Source: Aeromonas fluvialis (lineage in GTDB: Bacteria > Pseudomonadota > Gammaproteobacteria > Enterobacterales > Aeromonadaceae). From it: a DNA stretch of 64,000 nucleotides. The DNA lies in NCBI RefSeq assembly GCF_000819885.1, contig NZ_CDBO01000011.1, positions 154,702-218,701 on the forward strand, read 5' to 3'. Under the pieces are notes generated by a model. The model did no database searches. It worked only from the letters and a program-made list of their open reading frames with translations, and had not been told where the DNA came from. Shown piece by piece: positions 8,525-17,506 of the stretch. The translations under genes and the position numbers were made by a program. Each line of letters opens with the position of its first letter. The first letter of the stretch is position 1.

Positions 8525-9415
8525 ATGAAATGTCGGTTGTTTTTTTCAGGGATAACATTGTTGATGTGCTATCAACTCCAGGCGGAGGAGGTAGAGGTAT
8601 CGTCTAAGGAAGAGTTATCTTATTCTGCATTCCAACAGCGTTGGGATAATATTTTCACCGTGAGTGAAAATCCATTCGCATTGCTGCCATACCAACAGAA
8701 CTATTTTTTATACAGCTACTCCACCAATGAAAATAAAGATATTTATCGTAGTTCATTCAAAGATGATGATGTGGATGAAATAGATAAGCATGAAGCAAAA
8801 TTCCAAATAAGCTTGCTAATTCCTGTTTGGCGACCATTTATTTTTGAGAGGACAGGCCTGTTTGCTTCATATACACAGGTCGCCATGTGGCAAGCAACAA
8901 ATAACACCATATCATCACCTTTTAGAGAGACAAATTACGAACCGCAATTCTTTGTTGCTAAAGCATTTGACTGGAATGTGAAAAATCTGACGTTGCGGGC
9001 TGCTGAGTTTGGTTTCAATCATCAGTCTAATGGTAGGGCTGGCGATTTATCCAGAAGTTGGAATCGGCTTTACAGTACCATATATGCCGATCATGAAAAT
9101 TTTTCAGCAGAGTTAAAAGTGTGGTACCGGCTTCAAGAGGATAAAGAAGATGATGATAACCCAGATATAAATCGTTATTTGGGCTATTATCATGTTGGCT
9201 TGAATTATCGTTGGGATGATACTGTTTTAACCAGTAAGTTTCGTTACAATTGGAATACGGGATATGGTTCAAGTGAACTGGGGGTGAGCTATCCGGTATT
9301 GAAAAATCTCCGTATATATGGGCAGGTATTTAGTGGTTATGGGGAGACCATGATCGACTACAATCATAACCAAACCCGAGTAGGGATCGGGGTCATGCTC
9401 GAAGATCTTCTGTGA
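8525..9415 (+). CDS. pldA: Outer-membrane phospholipase A (OMPLA)
   Basis: A 296-residue outer-membrane beta-barrel phospholipase A1 that hydrolyses mislocalised phospholipids when it dimerises with calcium. A signal peptide ends ...CYQLQA at residue 20. The catalytic residues are His166 and Ser168 in FGFNHQSNGR and Asn180 in LSRSWNRLY; in mature numbering they sit close to His142/Ser144/Asn156 of E. coli PldA. The ATG at 8525 follows GGAG and starts the signal peptide; a GTG at 8513 is less likely. It stands alone between gene-poor gaps and is AT-rich compared with the core genes, so it may have arrived with the neighbouring porin region. Confidence 0.92.
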   Translation: MKCRLFFSGITLLMCYQLQAEEVEVSSKEELSYSAFQQRWDNIFTVSENPFALLPYQQNYFLYSYSTNENKDIYRSSFKDDDVDEIDKHEAKFQISLLIPVWRPFIFERTGLFASYTQVAMWQATNNTISSPFRETNYEPQFFVAKAFDWNVKNLTLRAAEFGFNHQSNGRAGDLSRSWNRLYSTIYADHENFSAELKVWYRLQEDKEDDDNPDINRYLGYYHVGLNYRWDDTVLTSKFRYNWNTGYGSSELGVSYPVLKNLRIYGQVFSGYGETMIDYNHNQTRVGIGVMLEDLL

Positions 9416-9654
9416 TGATGTTAACTCTCAAGTGCTAAGATACTAGGGATGGGGCGAGCAAACAAGTGGGTTGCTCCTTCCCTAAAGTACGCATCTGAGA
9501 AGTAAAATCTTTAATAATCTATACTCACCTGATTGGCCTATAACTTATAGGCTATGAAAATATTCGCCATGAATAGCGACTATCTTGAGAGGGTGTTTTT
9601 AGCAGGATTTATAGCGGCGAACAAAAATAGACATGCTACTCTTTCTGCCATGAA

Positions 9655-9687
9655 ACTCGCTTAGTTTTATATTAAAACTAAGCGAGT
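9655..9687. terminator. Strong inverted repeat between pldA and the DUF2860 gene
   Basis: ACTCGCTTAGTTTT is repeated in perfect inverted form after a 5-base loop (14-bp stem). It sits between two convergent genes and probably acts as a bidirectional terminator, although its T-run is interrupted. A second small repeat, GCCTAT-N5-ATAGGC, lies at about 9536-9552. Nothing else is seen in 9416-9703. Confidence 0.55.
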
Positions 9688-9703
9688 AAATCTCATTTTT
9701 ACA

Positions 9704-10705
9704 TTAGAATCGGTACATTAAACTGGTCCCGAAGCTACTAACATAAGCATCATAGAAATCGATATCAGAATCGCTCTTACTATAAGATGCACTTACTAAA
9801 CCACTCAGGCTATGCACACCAAATAGATTATGCCAGAAAAAGGTGGTATTTAAACCAAACTCGTTAGAGTCAGCCTCTTTACCATAAATTGGATTGGTAG
9901 CATCATAGCTTATTTTGCCACCAAACGCATTGGTTACCAATGACCACTGGCTACCAGTAACAGCATAAGACAGTTGGACAATTGTCTTATCATAGCTCAT
10001 TGCCTTACCATCGAAATCACCATTGGTGAAAGTGAGCTCAGGGCGAATAACATGGTTTGGTGCTATTAACCAATCATATGATAGAGCAAATTCTTGAGTG
10101 TCACCGTTACGATCCAGTTTATCGCGCTCATTATCAGTTAATTGAGTTAGACTTGCTCCACTTCGCTCTTTATCCAAATCAAATTTTCGAACAGTATAGG
10201 CGGCATTGAAGTTAGAATTCCAAATCTGGTCCCAAGTTATACGGGCACCGCCGGATTTCATGTCTGTTTCTTTTCGGTTGCCGGATTTATACGGGTCAGA
10301 CCATGTTTCCGTGGCCATCAGTGGGAAAACATAGCCTAGTGATACAATTCCCTTATCACTTATCTGTTGGCGTACGCCAAGCTGTTGAGTGAAGTCAAAA
10401 CGCACGGCGTCTTGAATTAAGTTCCCCAAAAATAACTGTGTGCCGCTGTTCGCAAATGTATAACGTAGATCCACACCAAATAGTGGAATCGCTGAGGAGT
10501 GGCTATCAGGTGATTTGTTTAGACCATTGTGGCTGGAGTTATCGTCATTTGGTCCCTTGAACATATTGGACTCATACTCCATAGCCCCAACGCCAGCCAT
10601 CGCGAAACCCGAGAAGCCAGACTCCTTTGGAATCTTGATAATCTCGGCTTGTGCCGAGCAGGCTCCCATGGTGGTTAAAAGAAATAACGACAACTTGTTC
10701 ATCAT
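9704..10705 (-). CDS. DUF2860-family outer-membrane barrel protein
   Basis: A 333-residue exported protein. It has a signal peptide ending CSAQA, then IPKESGFSGFAMAGVGAMEYESN, the N-terminal signature of DUF2860 proteins known from Vibrio and Aeromonas. Alternating amphipathic strands follow and the chain ends in MYRF, with the C-terminal aromatic residue expected for BAM recognition. I infer an outer-membrane barrel; the function of the family is unknown to me. AGAGGA precedes the start, where two ATGs stand in tandem (10705 and 10702). The gene converges on pldA and is monocistronic. Confidence 0.75.
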   Translation of the reverse strand: MMNKLSLFLLTTMGACSAQAEIIKIPKESGFSGFAMAGVGAMEYESNMFKGPNDDNSSHNGLNKSPDSHSSAIPLFGVDLRYTFANSGTQLFLGNLIQDAVRFDFTQQLGVRQQISDKGIVSLGYVFPLMATETWSDPYKSGNRKETDMKSGGARITWDQIWNSNFNAAYTVRKFDLDKERSGASLTQLTDNERDKLDRNGDTQEFALSYDWLIAPNHVIRPELTFTNGDFDGKAMSYDKTIVQLSYAVTGSQWSLVTNAFGGKISYDATNPIYGKEADSNEFGLNTTFFWHNLFGVHSLSGLVSASYSKSDSDIDFYDAYVSSFGTSLMYRF

Positions 10706-11019
10706 CTTAGTATCCTCTGAAACATGGTGCTTATAACACTTGTCTAGTGTGCATTGTTAAGTTCATTGTTATCAATATTTTTATCTAAAAACGCATCGAG
10801 AAGCGCAGCTCGTCCCCGTCAGGTCCACGCCCCCCATGGACGCGGTATAGTATTGCCGGGCACGGAAGTGGACAGAGCCCGGCTTTGTGGTGCCCACAGC
10901 CTTCGAGTCTAGGGCAATATGCTGCAACTGCGCGAGTTGATGTGTTTGGCTGGCCCCTTAGTGACTGTGTCGTGATCAACTAAAAATGGCCCCGCTTTGC
11001 TGTTAACTTGTTGAACTCA
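10706..11019. other. Intergenic region, no gene seen
   Basis: Holds the promoter of the DUF2860 gene and the 3' flank of the M32 carboxypeptidase gene. A GC-rich patch at about 10800-10930 stands out from its AT-rich left flank and marks the return to core-like composition. A 64-codon minus-strand ORF (10785-10979) has no recognisable features and no ribosome-binding site. Confidence 0.5.
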
Positions 11020-12498
11020 TTACTTAAGGTAGCGCTGTTCCAGATGCTGGCGCAGCCAGTGCGGGTTGAGCGCTTCACCGGTGGCACGGCGCACCAGCTC
11101 GTCGGTGCTGTGCAGGCTCCCCTGTGACCAGATGTGGCGACCAAGCCAGCCGAAGATCTCTGGCAGGCGGCCCGCCGCGATCACCTCACCCATGCTGCCC
11201 AGCTCTTTCTCGAGGGAAAAACGCAGCTGGGCGGCATACATGGCGCCCAAGGTATAGCTCGGGAAGTAGCCGAACGAACCGTCGGTCCAGTGAATATCCT
11301 GCATGCAGCCATTGCGGTAGTTGCCCTTGGTGGAGAGCCCCAGCCACTGCTGCATCTTGGCATCCCACAGCGCGGGGATGTCGGCCACCTCGATCTTCCC
11401 TTCCACCAGATCGCGTTCCAGCTCGTAGCGCAGGATAACGTGGGCCGGATAGGTCACCTCGTCAGCATCGACCCGGATAAAGTCCGGCTCGACCCGGCTA
11501 TAGAGCTTGGCCAGATTGTCCGGCGCAAACGCCGCCTGCTCGCCAAAGTGGTGACGAATGCGTGGCGCCAGCAGTGCGAGGAAGGCCGGATGATGGCCCA
11601 GCTGCATCTCGCAAAACAGGCTCTGGCTCTCGTGAATGCCCATGGAGCGCGCTTCGGCTACCGGTTGACCGAGCAGATGGCGCGGCAGTCCCTGCTCGTA
11701 ACGGGCGTGACCGGTCTCGTGCACTATGCCCATCAGGCTGGAGACAAACTCCTGCTCGTTATAGCGGGTAGTGATCCGCACGTCGGTCGGCACGCCGCCA
11801 CAGAAGGGGTGACTGCTCACATCGAGGCGACCGTGGGCGAAATCAAAGCCGAGTAGCCCCATCACCTCCTGACCGAGCGCCTGCTGGGTGGGGATGGGGA
11901 AGGGGCCTTGCGGCAGCAGCAGGGCATCGCCCTTCTGTTGTTCGCTCACGGTCTGGATAAGATCCGGCAGCCAGCTGGCGAGATCGCCGAAGATCTGATC
12001 GAGCCGCGCGCTGGTCATGCCCGGCTCATAGAGGGCCAGCATGGCGTCGTAGGGGCGCACGCCAAGCGCATCGGCCCGCAGTTGCGCCACTTCACGGGAG
12101 AGTTTCACCACCTCCTTGAGATTGGGGGCAAAACCGGCCCAGTCGTTGTTCTTGCGCTGGCTGCGCCAGGCGTGCTCACACTTGCTGCCGGCCAGCGACA
12201 GTGCTTCGACCAGCTCACCGGGCAGCAGGCTGGCATCTTGCCACTGGCGCTTGATCTCGCCGAGGTTGGCGCGTTGCACTTCATCGAGCGGCTCACTCTC
12301 GGCCTTGGCAATCCAGTCGCCCAGCTCGGGAGCGGTGCGCTTCTGGTGGATCAGCAGACCGAGTTCGGCCATCGCTTCGGCGCGAGCACCGTTGCCCCCT
12401 TCCGGCATCATGGCGGCCTGATCCCAGCCGCAGATGGCGGCGAGGTGGCTAAAGCGGTGGATCTGTTGCTGATGTTGTTCAAGCTTTTGATATGACAT
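11020..12498 (-). CDS. Carboxypeptidase Taq family metallopeptidase (M32)
   Basis: A 492-residue zinc (or cobalt) metallocarboxypeptidase. The HETGH zinc motif lies at about residues 257-261 in GIVHETGHARYEQGLPR, and MGIHESQSLFCE supplies the third metal ligand region. DVRITTRYNE and IRVDADEVTYPAHVILRYE are M32 signatures. The protein has no signal peptide and acts in the cytoplasm, removing C-terminal residues from peptides. The ATG at 12498 follows AAGGA; an upstream ATG at 12549 would add unrelated residues. Length matches the family. It is monocistronic, with the smrA gene beginning 700 bases upstream. Confidence 0.93.
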   Translation of the reverse strand: MSYQKLEQHQQQIHRFSHLAAICGWDQAAMMPEGGNGARAEAMAELGLLIHQKRTAPELGDWIAKAESEPLDEVQRANLGEIKRQWQDASLLPGELVEALSLAGSKCEHAWRSQRKNNDWAGFAPNLKEVVKLSREVAQLRADALGVRPYDAMLALYEPGMTSARLDQIFGDLASWLPDLIQTVSEQQKGDALLLPQGPFPIPTQQALGQEVMGLLGFDFAHGRLDVSSHPFCGGVPTDVRITTRYNEQEFVSSLMGIVHETGHARYEQGLPRHLLGQPVAEARSMGIHESQSLFCEMQLGHHPAFLALLAPRIRHHFGEQAAFAPDNLAKLYSRVEPDFIRVDADEVTYPAHVILRYELERDLVEGKIEVADIPALWDAKMQQWLGLSTKGNYRNGCMQDIHWTDGSFGYFPSYTLGAMYAAQLRFSLEKELGSMGEVIAAGRLPEIFGWLGRHIWSQGSLHSTDELVRRATGEALNPHWLRQHLEQRYLK

Positions 12499-12636
12499 GG
12501 GATTGTCCTTGTTATCGTCCCTGATGGTATGCCGCCCCGTACCTGGCATGATCGGGTCCGTTCGATGCTAACACCGCCGCAGCATCGTTGACCACCTTCA
12601 CGCATGCGGGCCAAAGGCGTAGTGGCGAGAGGCGGG

Positions 12637-13218
12637 TTAGCCGAGCCGCTTCTGGTGCCGTTCGCGGTTTTCCGCTTTTTTCCGTTCGCTTTTGCGCAGC
12701 AGCACGTAGAGGGCGCCACTGCCGCCGTGGCGACGCTCGGCGCTGTGGATGGCCATGACGGCAGGCAGTTGCGGCAACCAGGTGCTGACATAGCTTTTCA
12801 GCAGGGCGCGCGGGGTGCTGCGCTCTCCCTTGCCGTGCAGGATCAGCAGGCAGCGGATATCCCGGACTTCACAATCCGCAATGAACTGCACCAGCGTCTG
12901 GCGCGCTTCGTTGAGGGTTTTCTGGTGCAAGTCCAGACTTGCCTGCAGCTCGTATTTGCCGAGCCGCAGCTTCTTGTAGACCCCCTCCTGCACCCCATCG
13001 CGCTTGAAGCCGACGATTTCGTGCGGATCGCGCATCTCGATGGCCTCCATGGTGAGGTGGTCGAGGGCGAGTTGCTGCGCGGTGGCAGCCTGACGGCGAG
13101 CGAGTTGCGCCTCGGTCGGGGCGGATTTGGCCGCATGGGGATGGATGTTGTCGCTGCGAATGGGCCGCACGTCGGCCACTTCATTCATAAATAGCGAGAG
13201 TTCGTCGTTATGAGACAC
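12637..13218 (-). CDS. smrA: Smr-domain endonuclease SmrA
   Basis: A 193-residue protein related to E. coli SmrA/YdaL. The N-terminal segment SLFMNEVADVRPI and a middle GFKRDGVQEGVYKKLRLGKY precede the Smr domain, which carries ASLDLHQKTLNEAR, LLILHGKGER and GGSGALYVLL. Smr domains bind or nick nucleic acids; LDLH and HGKG are the core motifs. I chose the GTG at 13218 because GGGGAG lies six bases before it and because the N-terminus then aligns with YdaL. The tail is strongly basic. Confidence 0.88.
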   Translation of the reverse strand: MSHNDELSLFMNEVADVRPIRSDNIHPHAAKSAPTEAQLARRQAATAQQLALDHLTMEAIEMRDPHEIVGFKRDGVQEGVYKKLRLGKYELQASLDLHQKTLNEARQTLVQFIADCEVRDIRCLLILHGKGERSTPRALLKSYVSTWLPQLPAVMAIHSAERRHGGSGALYVLLRKSERKKAENRERHQKRLG

Positions 13219-13368
13219 GGCAGGCTCCCCATAAGAAAAAGTGGGGGCCATTATAACGGCCGCAACCGGCACAGAAAACGGGGAAAGGGGGAGGGGATAA
13301 GAGGGGGGCAATGTATGGGCACTGGTGCAGACTGGCCCGGGAATCACAGTCGCGAACCATAAAACAAC

Positions 13369-13397
13369 ACAGGCGGTCAGTGTGAACTGCCGCCTGT
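13369..13397 (-). terminator. Terminator of the DUF3149 gene
   Basis: ACAGGCGG and CCGCCTGT form an 8-bp stem extended by CAG/CTG with one bulge. On the minus strand it is followed by a T-rich run (TGTTGTTTTA). It lies 10 bases past the stop of the 59-residue membrane gene. Confidence 0.65.
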
Positions 13398-13407
13398 GGT
13401 CAGAGGA

Positions 13408-13587
13408 TTATTTTCCCTCTTTGGGTTGTTGAGAATGGGGTTGCTGTGAATGAGGCGGTTGCGAGTGCATTACCTTGTAGATGAAGTAGGCCGCGTAAGA
13501 GCTGATGAGCAAGAAGGTGCCGATAATCACCAGCATCGACATCAATCCCACGCTGTTGCCAAACATCAGGTCCAGCCAAAAGTCCAT
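13408..13587 (-). CDS. Small single-span membrane protein, DUF3149 family
   Basis: A 59-residue gene. The N-terminus MDFWLDLMFGNSVGLMSML matches the DUF3149 family of short membrane proteins. One transmembrane helix spans residues ~12-37. It is followed by a hydrophilic tail with a repeated HSQQP element (PPHSQQPHSQQP) and a C-terminal PKEGK. The ATG at 13587 has CAGGAG about eight bases upstream, and a terminator follows the stop, so this is a real transcription unit. Function is unknown; the topology would be periplasmic N-terminus, cytoplasmic tail by the positive-inside rule. Confidence 0.8.
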   Translation of the reverse strand: MDFWLDLMFGNSVGLMSMLVIIGTFLLISSYAAYFIYKVMHSQPPHSQQPHSQQPKEGK

Positions 13588-13708
13588 TTTATTGCTCCTG
13601 TCACCCGGTTGATGACAGGCATGATAAATACCTCTTTGCCCCGTCCGGGATGATCCCGATCAACTCCGTTGCAGGTTATTTAATCACCAGCGCGATCTGT
13701 GATCGTTC

Positions 13709-14611
13709 TTACTGGAATCCTTGCGACTGAGCTTGCACCGGGCCCGGGGTAGTGAGCAGGGTAATGCGCCACCCTTGCTGCTCCAGCAACGCCAGCAACC
13801 CCTGTTCGCCGTAAAGGTGCAGGGCGCCTACCACGATAAAGCTCTCGTTGGGCAGGGTGGACCATTTCTTCAGCCAGTTGTGGTTGCGCTCGGCCAGCAG
13901 GGTCTGCTCCATCCAGCTTTGTAGCGCAGGCGGGGCCATCTCCTCCTTGAGCAGATTGATCAGCGTCGCCTCATCTCCCTGCTGCCACGCCTTCATCACG
14001 GCGGCGAAACCACTCTCCAGCATCGGTAGCTCATCCAGGGTGCTGGCGAGCATCAGAGTCTGGTTGTCCCCCACGCTGGCCAGATAGCCCAACTGCTCCA
14101 GCAGGGTTTCAAAGCCCATCACCGGTTTGCCCTCTTTGGCGGCCCGGGTGGCAAAGTGCTGGTCTACCCCGAGTTCACTCTTGAAGTCGGAGCGTGCCAT
14201 GGCGGCCTGGGTCAGGGTAATGGCGGCAAACCAGGGGTGCAGGGTGGCGAGGGTCGTCTCGTCGATGCCATAGCGGGCGCCCGCCATCAGGGTGCGTTGA
14301 TAGAGCTCGGCTGGCAGATGATCCTTGAGCGGTTTGCCATCCACCAGTCGGGTGAGGGAGCCGGTTTGTTGCCACTGATCCGGCGTGATGCTGTTCATGT
14401 CCACCTCCATCACCAGTGCGCGGCTCTGCAGCCAGGCACGCTCCACCGGTTCGGGCAGAGGATAAAGGGATGGCTTGCCCGCATGGATGGAGCCCAGCAG
14501 CCAGTGTTGCTGGTTGCCCTTGCTCACCCGATAGAACGCGGGATCGGCAAAGGCGTGCAGCGGTAGCAGCAGGCAGAGCAGGAAGGCAAAGAGGGTGCGA
14601 TGAAATCTCAT
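13709..14611 (-). CDS. TraB/GumN family exported protein
   Basis: A 300-residue protein with a signal peptide (LLCLLLPLHAFA). It carries the two motifs of the TraB/GumN (YbaP-like) family: HWLLGSIHAG near the N-terminus and IVVGALHLYGEQGLLALL near the C-terminus, whose GxxH histidines are thought to be metal-binding and protease-like. The ATG at 14611 begins the signal peptide; an ATG at 14653 is unsuitable. It is divergent from the DUF1904 gene with about 90 bases between them. The substrate is unknown. Confidence 0.87.
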   Translation of the reverse strand: MRFHRTLFAFLLCLLLPLHAFADPAFYRVSKGNQQHWLLGSIHAGKPSLYPLPEPVERAWLQSRALVMEVDMNSITPDQWQQTGSLTRLVDGKPLKDHLPAELYQRTLMAGARYGIDETTLATLHPWFAAITLTQAAMARSDFKSELGVDQHFATRAAKEGKPVMGFETLLEQLGYLASVGDNQTLMLASTLDELPMLESGFAAVMKAWQQGDEATLINLLKEEMAPPALQSWMEQTLLAERNHNWLKKWSTLPNESFIVVGALHLYGEQGLLALLEQQGWRITLLTTPGPVQAQSQGFQ

Positions 14612-14699
14612 GGGGATCCTTAATATGCGCCGGGTGACTTCTCTTGCTGACAATAACTCCTATGATAAGTCCTCATTTCAGATAACCAAGAGGTTTGCC

Positions 14700-15032
14700 A
14701 TGCCCCATCTTCGTTTTCGCGCCGTGACGCTCGATACCCTGCAACAGGTGAGCGGCCCGCTGCTGGCCGAGCTCTGCGAGCTGACCGGCGGCAAGCCGGA
14801 GTTTGTCACCATGGAGCGGGTGGAGAGCTGCTGGATCCGCAATGGCGAGCCAGAGGCGGGTTTTCCGTTTGTCGAGCTGCACTGGTTCGAACGGCCACAG
14901 GAGATGCAGGACGCGGCCGCGCGCCTTATCACGCGCCATCTGAAACAGCTGCTGGGGGATCAGACCTATGTGGTGGTGCAAGTGATCCCCATGGTCAAGA
15001 GTGCCTACTACAGCAATGGCGAGCACTACTGA
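14700..15032 (+). CDS. DUF1904 family protein (tautomerase-like fold)
   Basis: A 110-residue cytoplasmic protein beginning MPHLRFRAV. Pro2 would become the N-terminal proline after methionine removal, as in 4-oxalocrotonate tautomerase relatives. The segments AGFPFVELHWFERPQEMQD and AYYSNGEHY match DUF1904 proteins of gammaproteobacteria. AGAGG lies seven bases before the ATG at 14700. No catalytic activity has been assigned that I know of. It is monocistronic and faces the SDR gene convergently. Confidence 0.8.
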   Translation: MPHLRFRAVTLDTLQQVSGPLLAELCELTGGKPEFVTMERVESCWIRNGEPEAGFPFVELHWFERPQEMQDAAARLITRHLKQLLGDQTYVVVQVIPMVKSAYYSNGEHY

Positions 15033-15124
15033 AGAGAGGGATAAGCAAGGTTGGTTGGGGCGGGTGATGCCGCTATACAGCTAACCCAACTCGGGCGGCA
15101 TGATACTTGTCGCCAATCACAGGA

Positions 15125-15952
15125 TCAGGCCGATTTGGCCAGCAGTTTATCGAGCCAGCGAGTGGGCAATACCCGTCGCAAGAAGGCAAAAAGCCGGGTC
15201 GGAGTGGTCACCGGATAGCGGGCTTTGGGATGGGCGTGGGTCAGTGCATGGAGCAGGGGCGGGATACAGGCTTCGCTGGAGAGGGTAAAGCCGCTGGTGG
15301 CCCCCTCTTTTTCCAGCCGCGTCAGGGTCTGGCGGTAGGCCGACTGATGACGGCTCTGGGCCGGATCGATGTGACGCAAGAAGGCGCTGCGGGCATTGGC
15401 ACGAAAACGGGTATCGATGGGGCCCGGTTCGATCAGGCTGATATGTACCCCGCTGCCTGCCAGTTCGAGGCGCAGGGTATCGCTATAGCCTTCCAGCGCA
15501 AATTTGCTGGCGTTGTAGGCGCCACGATACTTCATGGCAACCAGCCCCAGCACCGAGCTGTTCTGCACTATCCGGCCCTCTTTGGCCGCCAGCATTGGCG
15601 GCAGCACCTGACGGATCAGATGGTGCCAGCCAAACAGGTTGGTATTGAATTGCTCCCTGAGCGCCTCGGTGGGCAGATCTTCCAGCGCCCCGGGCTGGCC
15701 ATAAGCACCATTGTTGAACAGACCATAGAGGCGCCCACCCGCCAGATGGAGCGCCGCACTGGCACCCAGCTCGATGGAGGCGGGGTCCGCGAGATCCAGT
15801 TGTACTGCCAGCAATCCATGTTGCTGCAAACGGGTCACATCTTCCGCCTTGCGCGCCGAGGCGATCACGGTAAAACCGTGCTGCCCGAGTGCCTGGGCGG
15901 CGGCGAGGCCAATACCGCTGGAACAACCGGTGATCAGAACAAAACGGGGCAT
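15125..15952 (-). CDS. SDR family NAD(P)-dependent oxidoreductase (YbbO-like)
   Basis: A 275-residue classical short-chain dehydrogenase. The cofactor motif is TGCSSGIG at residues 8-15. NNGAYG follows, and the catalytic triad is Ser (NSSVLG) with Tyr and Lys in YNASKFALEGYSDTLRLEL. ISLIEPGPIDTRF is the usual region after the active site. Overall it resembles E. coli YbbO, which reduces aldehydes and retinal-like substrates; the substrate here is not evident. It is separated from the chitoporin gene upstream by a strong terminator, so it has its own promoter. Confidence 0.9.
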   Translation of the reverse strand: MPRFVLITGCSSGIGLAAAQALGQHGFTVIASARKAEDVTRLQQHGLLAVQLDLADPASIELGASAALHLAGGRLYGLFNNGAYGQPGALEDLPTEALREQFNTNLFGWHHLIRQVLPPMLAAKEGRIVQNSSVLGLVAMKYRGAYNASKFALEGYSDTLRLELAGSGVHISLIEPGPIDTRFRANARSAFLRHIDPAQSRHQSAYRQTLTRLEKEGATSGFTLSSEACIPPLLHALTHAHPKARYPVTTPTRLFAFLRRVLPTRWLDKLLAKSA

Positions 15953-16040
15953 GTGGCGTCCTTAGTAACTGCTGACAGAAGTGTGTGGGCAGGTGAGTGG
16001 ATAAAACCCTTATCCGGCTCGCATGGTAGCCCGCCAACCG

Positions 16041-16073
16041 GAAAAAAGAAAACCGGGCCAAATGGCCCGGTTT
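16041..16073 (-). terminator. Rho-independent terminator of the chitoporin gene
   Basis: AAACCGGGCC and GGCCCGGTTT form a perfect 10-bp stem with a 4-nt loop (16050-16073). On the minus strand it is followed by TTCTTTTTTC. It lies 20 bases past the stop of the porin gene. Confidence 0.9.
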
Positions 16074-16093
16074 GCTGACATCGTATTGCCTGA

Positions 16094-17506
16094 TTACATG
16101 ATGGTAAACGGCATGATGATGTGGAACTTGACGTCATGTTCGGAAGTGAACATGTTCGGATATGCCCAGCTACCAAGCTCATCTTGCTTGTTGTTATAGT
16201 CGGTGTAATGCAGCTTGAACAAGGTGCCTTTAAGTTTACCGTCTTGTACTGTGTACATGACATCGAAGTTGACGGCCCACTCTTCACCACCAGTCAGGTT
16301 ATTGGAACCGTAAGTGTATTCCGCATCCCAACCATAGGCACCTGAGACACCAACAGCCCAGCCTGGCGCGCCGACCAAATCATCCAGAGAACGCGTGACA
16401 CCGGCAAACACAGCTTTTTCGTTATCAGCGTTCCAGTCAGAGCGAGAGTCCCACCAAATTTCGTTAGCACCCTGGGAATTGCCGTAACCGCGGGTCAGAC
16501 GTGGCAAGTAGTTACCCAGCTCACCATCGGCTCTGGTGTAAGTGCCTTCCAGTCGATAACTGTATGGGCCATGGCCTGCGGCAAAAGTAATGGCATGATA
16601 TTGCGCCAAACCGTCATAGTCATTGTTGTCGGTGTTCGAGCCATAAAATTGATAGCTGGAGTTGAGGCCACCTAGTACATCAAACTTATGGGCAATCTTG
16701 GCGTGGTAGCTATCCATGTAGCCTTCAGACTGGCCAAAAGAACCTGTGATGGCCGTGCCATTATCGAAGGTATAACGCGCACCAAAACCATGGATGTAAT
16801 CAATGCTGTTACCATGTTTAAAGGCATCTTTCCCTGCATACATCGTTTGCTTGGAGAACCCAGCAGTATCCTTATACCATGGTGCTTTATACTCGTCAGC
16901 ATAGGCATAAGTCAGATATACGTTACCAAAGTTACCTTCCAATTGGCCACCACGGTAGGTGCCTGGTTGATAGGACCAGTTAACGCCGAGCATACCTGGT
17001 ACATAGAGTTGGGTGTAACCGCCTTTCGCGGTCACGGCACCATCAAGAAACTTCAGTTTTAATGCAGCGTTGCTTAGGCTGGCTCCACCTTCGGCCTTGC
17101 CATCCATTTTTCCGCCCCATTTTGTACCAATGAAAGTAAATTCGTTTTCCTCATTGACGGGATTAGTCTCATCAGAGCTCAAGTCATAGGCGGTGAAACC
17201 ACCGATATCGATACCCACGACATCCCACAAATAGCCAGAGTTGTAGTTGAGAGCAAGTTGGGTTGTACCATGATCCAAATTAGAGTGATATTTGCCGTCG
17301 CCGTCAGGACCACCTTCAAGGCGAGTACGGTCACGCTGGAAATAGAAGAGACCACCGGTCAACTTCCCATCATTGATAAAGGTTTCATAAGCCTCACCAT
17401 ACTCTTGGCTCATCATATCCTGTGCTGCCAACGCCATACCGGGGGCGACCAGCGCAGCTACTACAGCGGCACTCAACGCGGCGCGCTTGAAAATCACTTT
17501 TTCCAT
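16094..17506 (-). CDS. chiP: Chitoporin-like OprD-family outer-membrane channel
   Basis: A 470-residue OprD-family porin with a signal peptide ending APGMALA. The organisation and several stretches track E. coli ChiP/YbfM: DGKLTGGLFYFQRDR, LPRLTRGYGNSQGANEIWWDSRSDWNADNEKAVFAGV, LKGTLFKLHYTDYNN and the final HDVKFHIIMPFTI. It should pass chito-oligosaccharides through the outer membrane. The ATG at 17506 begins the signal peptide and follows CAGGAG. A strong terminator follows. The symbol rests on overall resemblance to ChiP. Confidence 0.85.
   Translation of the reverse strand: MEKVIFKRAALSAAVVAALVAPGMALAAQDMMSQEYGEAYETFINDGKLTGGLFYFQRDRTRLEGGPDGDGKYHSNLDHGTTQLALNYNSGYLWDVVGIDIGGFTAYDLSSDETNPVNEENEFTFIGTKWGGKMDGKAEGGASLSNAALKLKFLDGAVTAKGGYTQLYVPGMLGVNWSYQPGTYRGGQLEGNFGNVYLTYAYADEYKAPWYKDTAGFSKQTMYAGKDAFKHGNSIDYIHGFGARYTFDNGTAITGSFGQSEGYMDSYHAKIAHKFDVLGGLNSSYQFYGSNTDNNDYDGLAQYHAITFAAGHGPYSYRLEGTYTRADGELGNYLPRLTRGYGNSQGANEIWWDSRSDWNADNEKAVFAGVTRSLDDLVGAPGWAVGVSGAYGWDAEYTYGSNNLTGGEEWAVNFDVMYTVQDGKLKGTLFKLHYTDYNNKQDELGSWAYPNMFTSEHDVKFHIIMPFTIM

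Noticed and set aside
10785..10979. 64-codon minus-strand ORF
   Set aside because: No ribosome-binding site, no recognisable features, composition unlike a real small gene.
15107..16078. 323-codon plus-strand ORF
   Set aside because: Shadow of the SDR gene on the other strand and runs through the chitoporin terminator.
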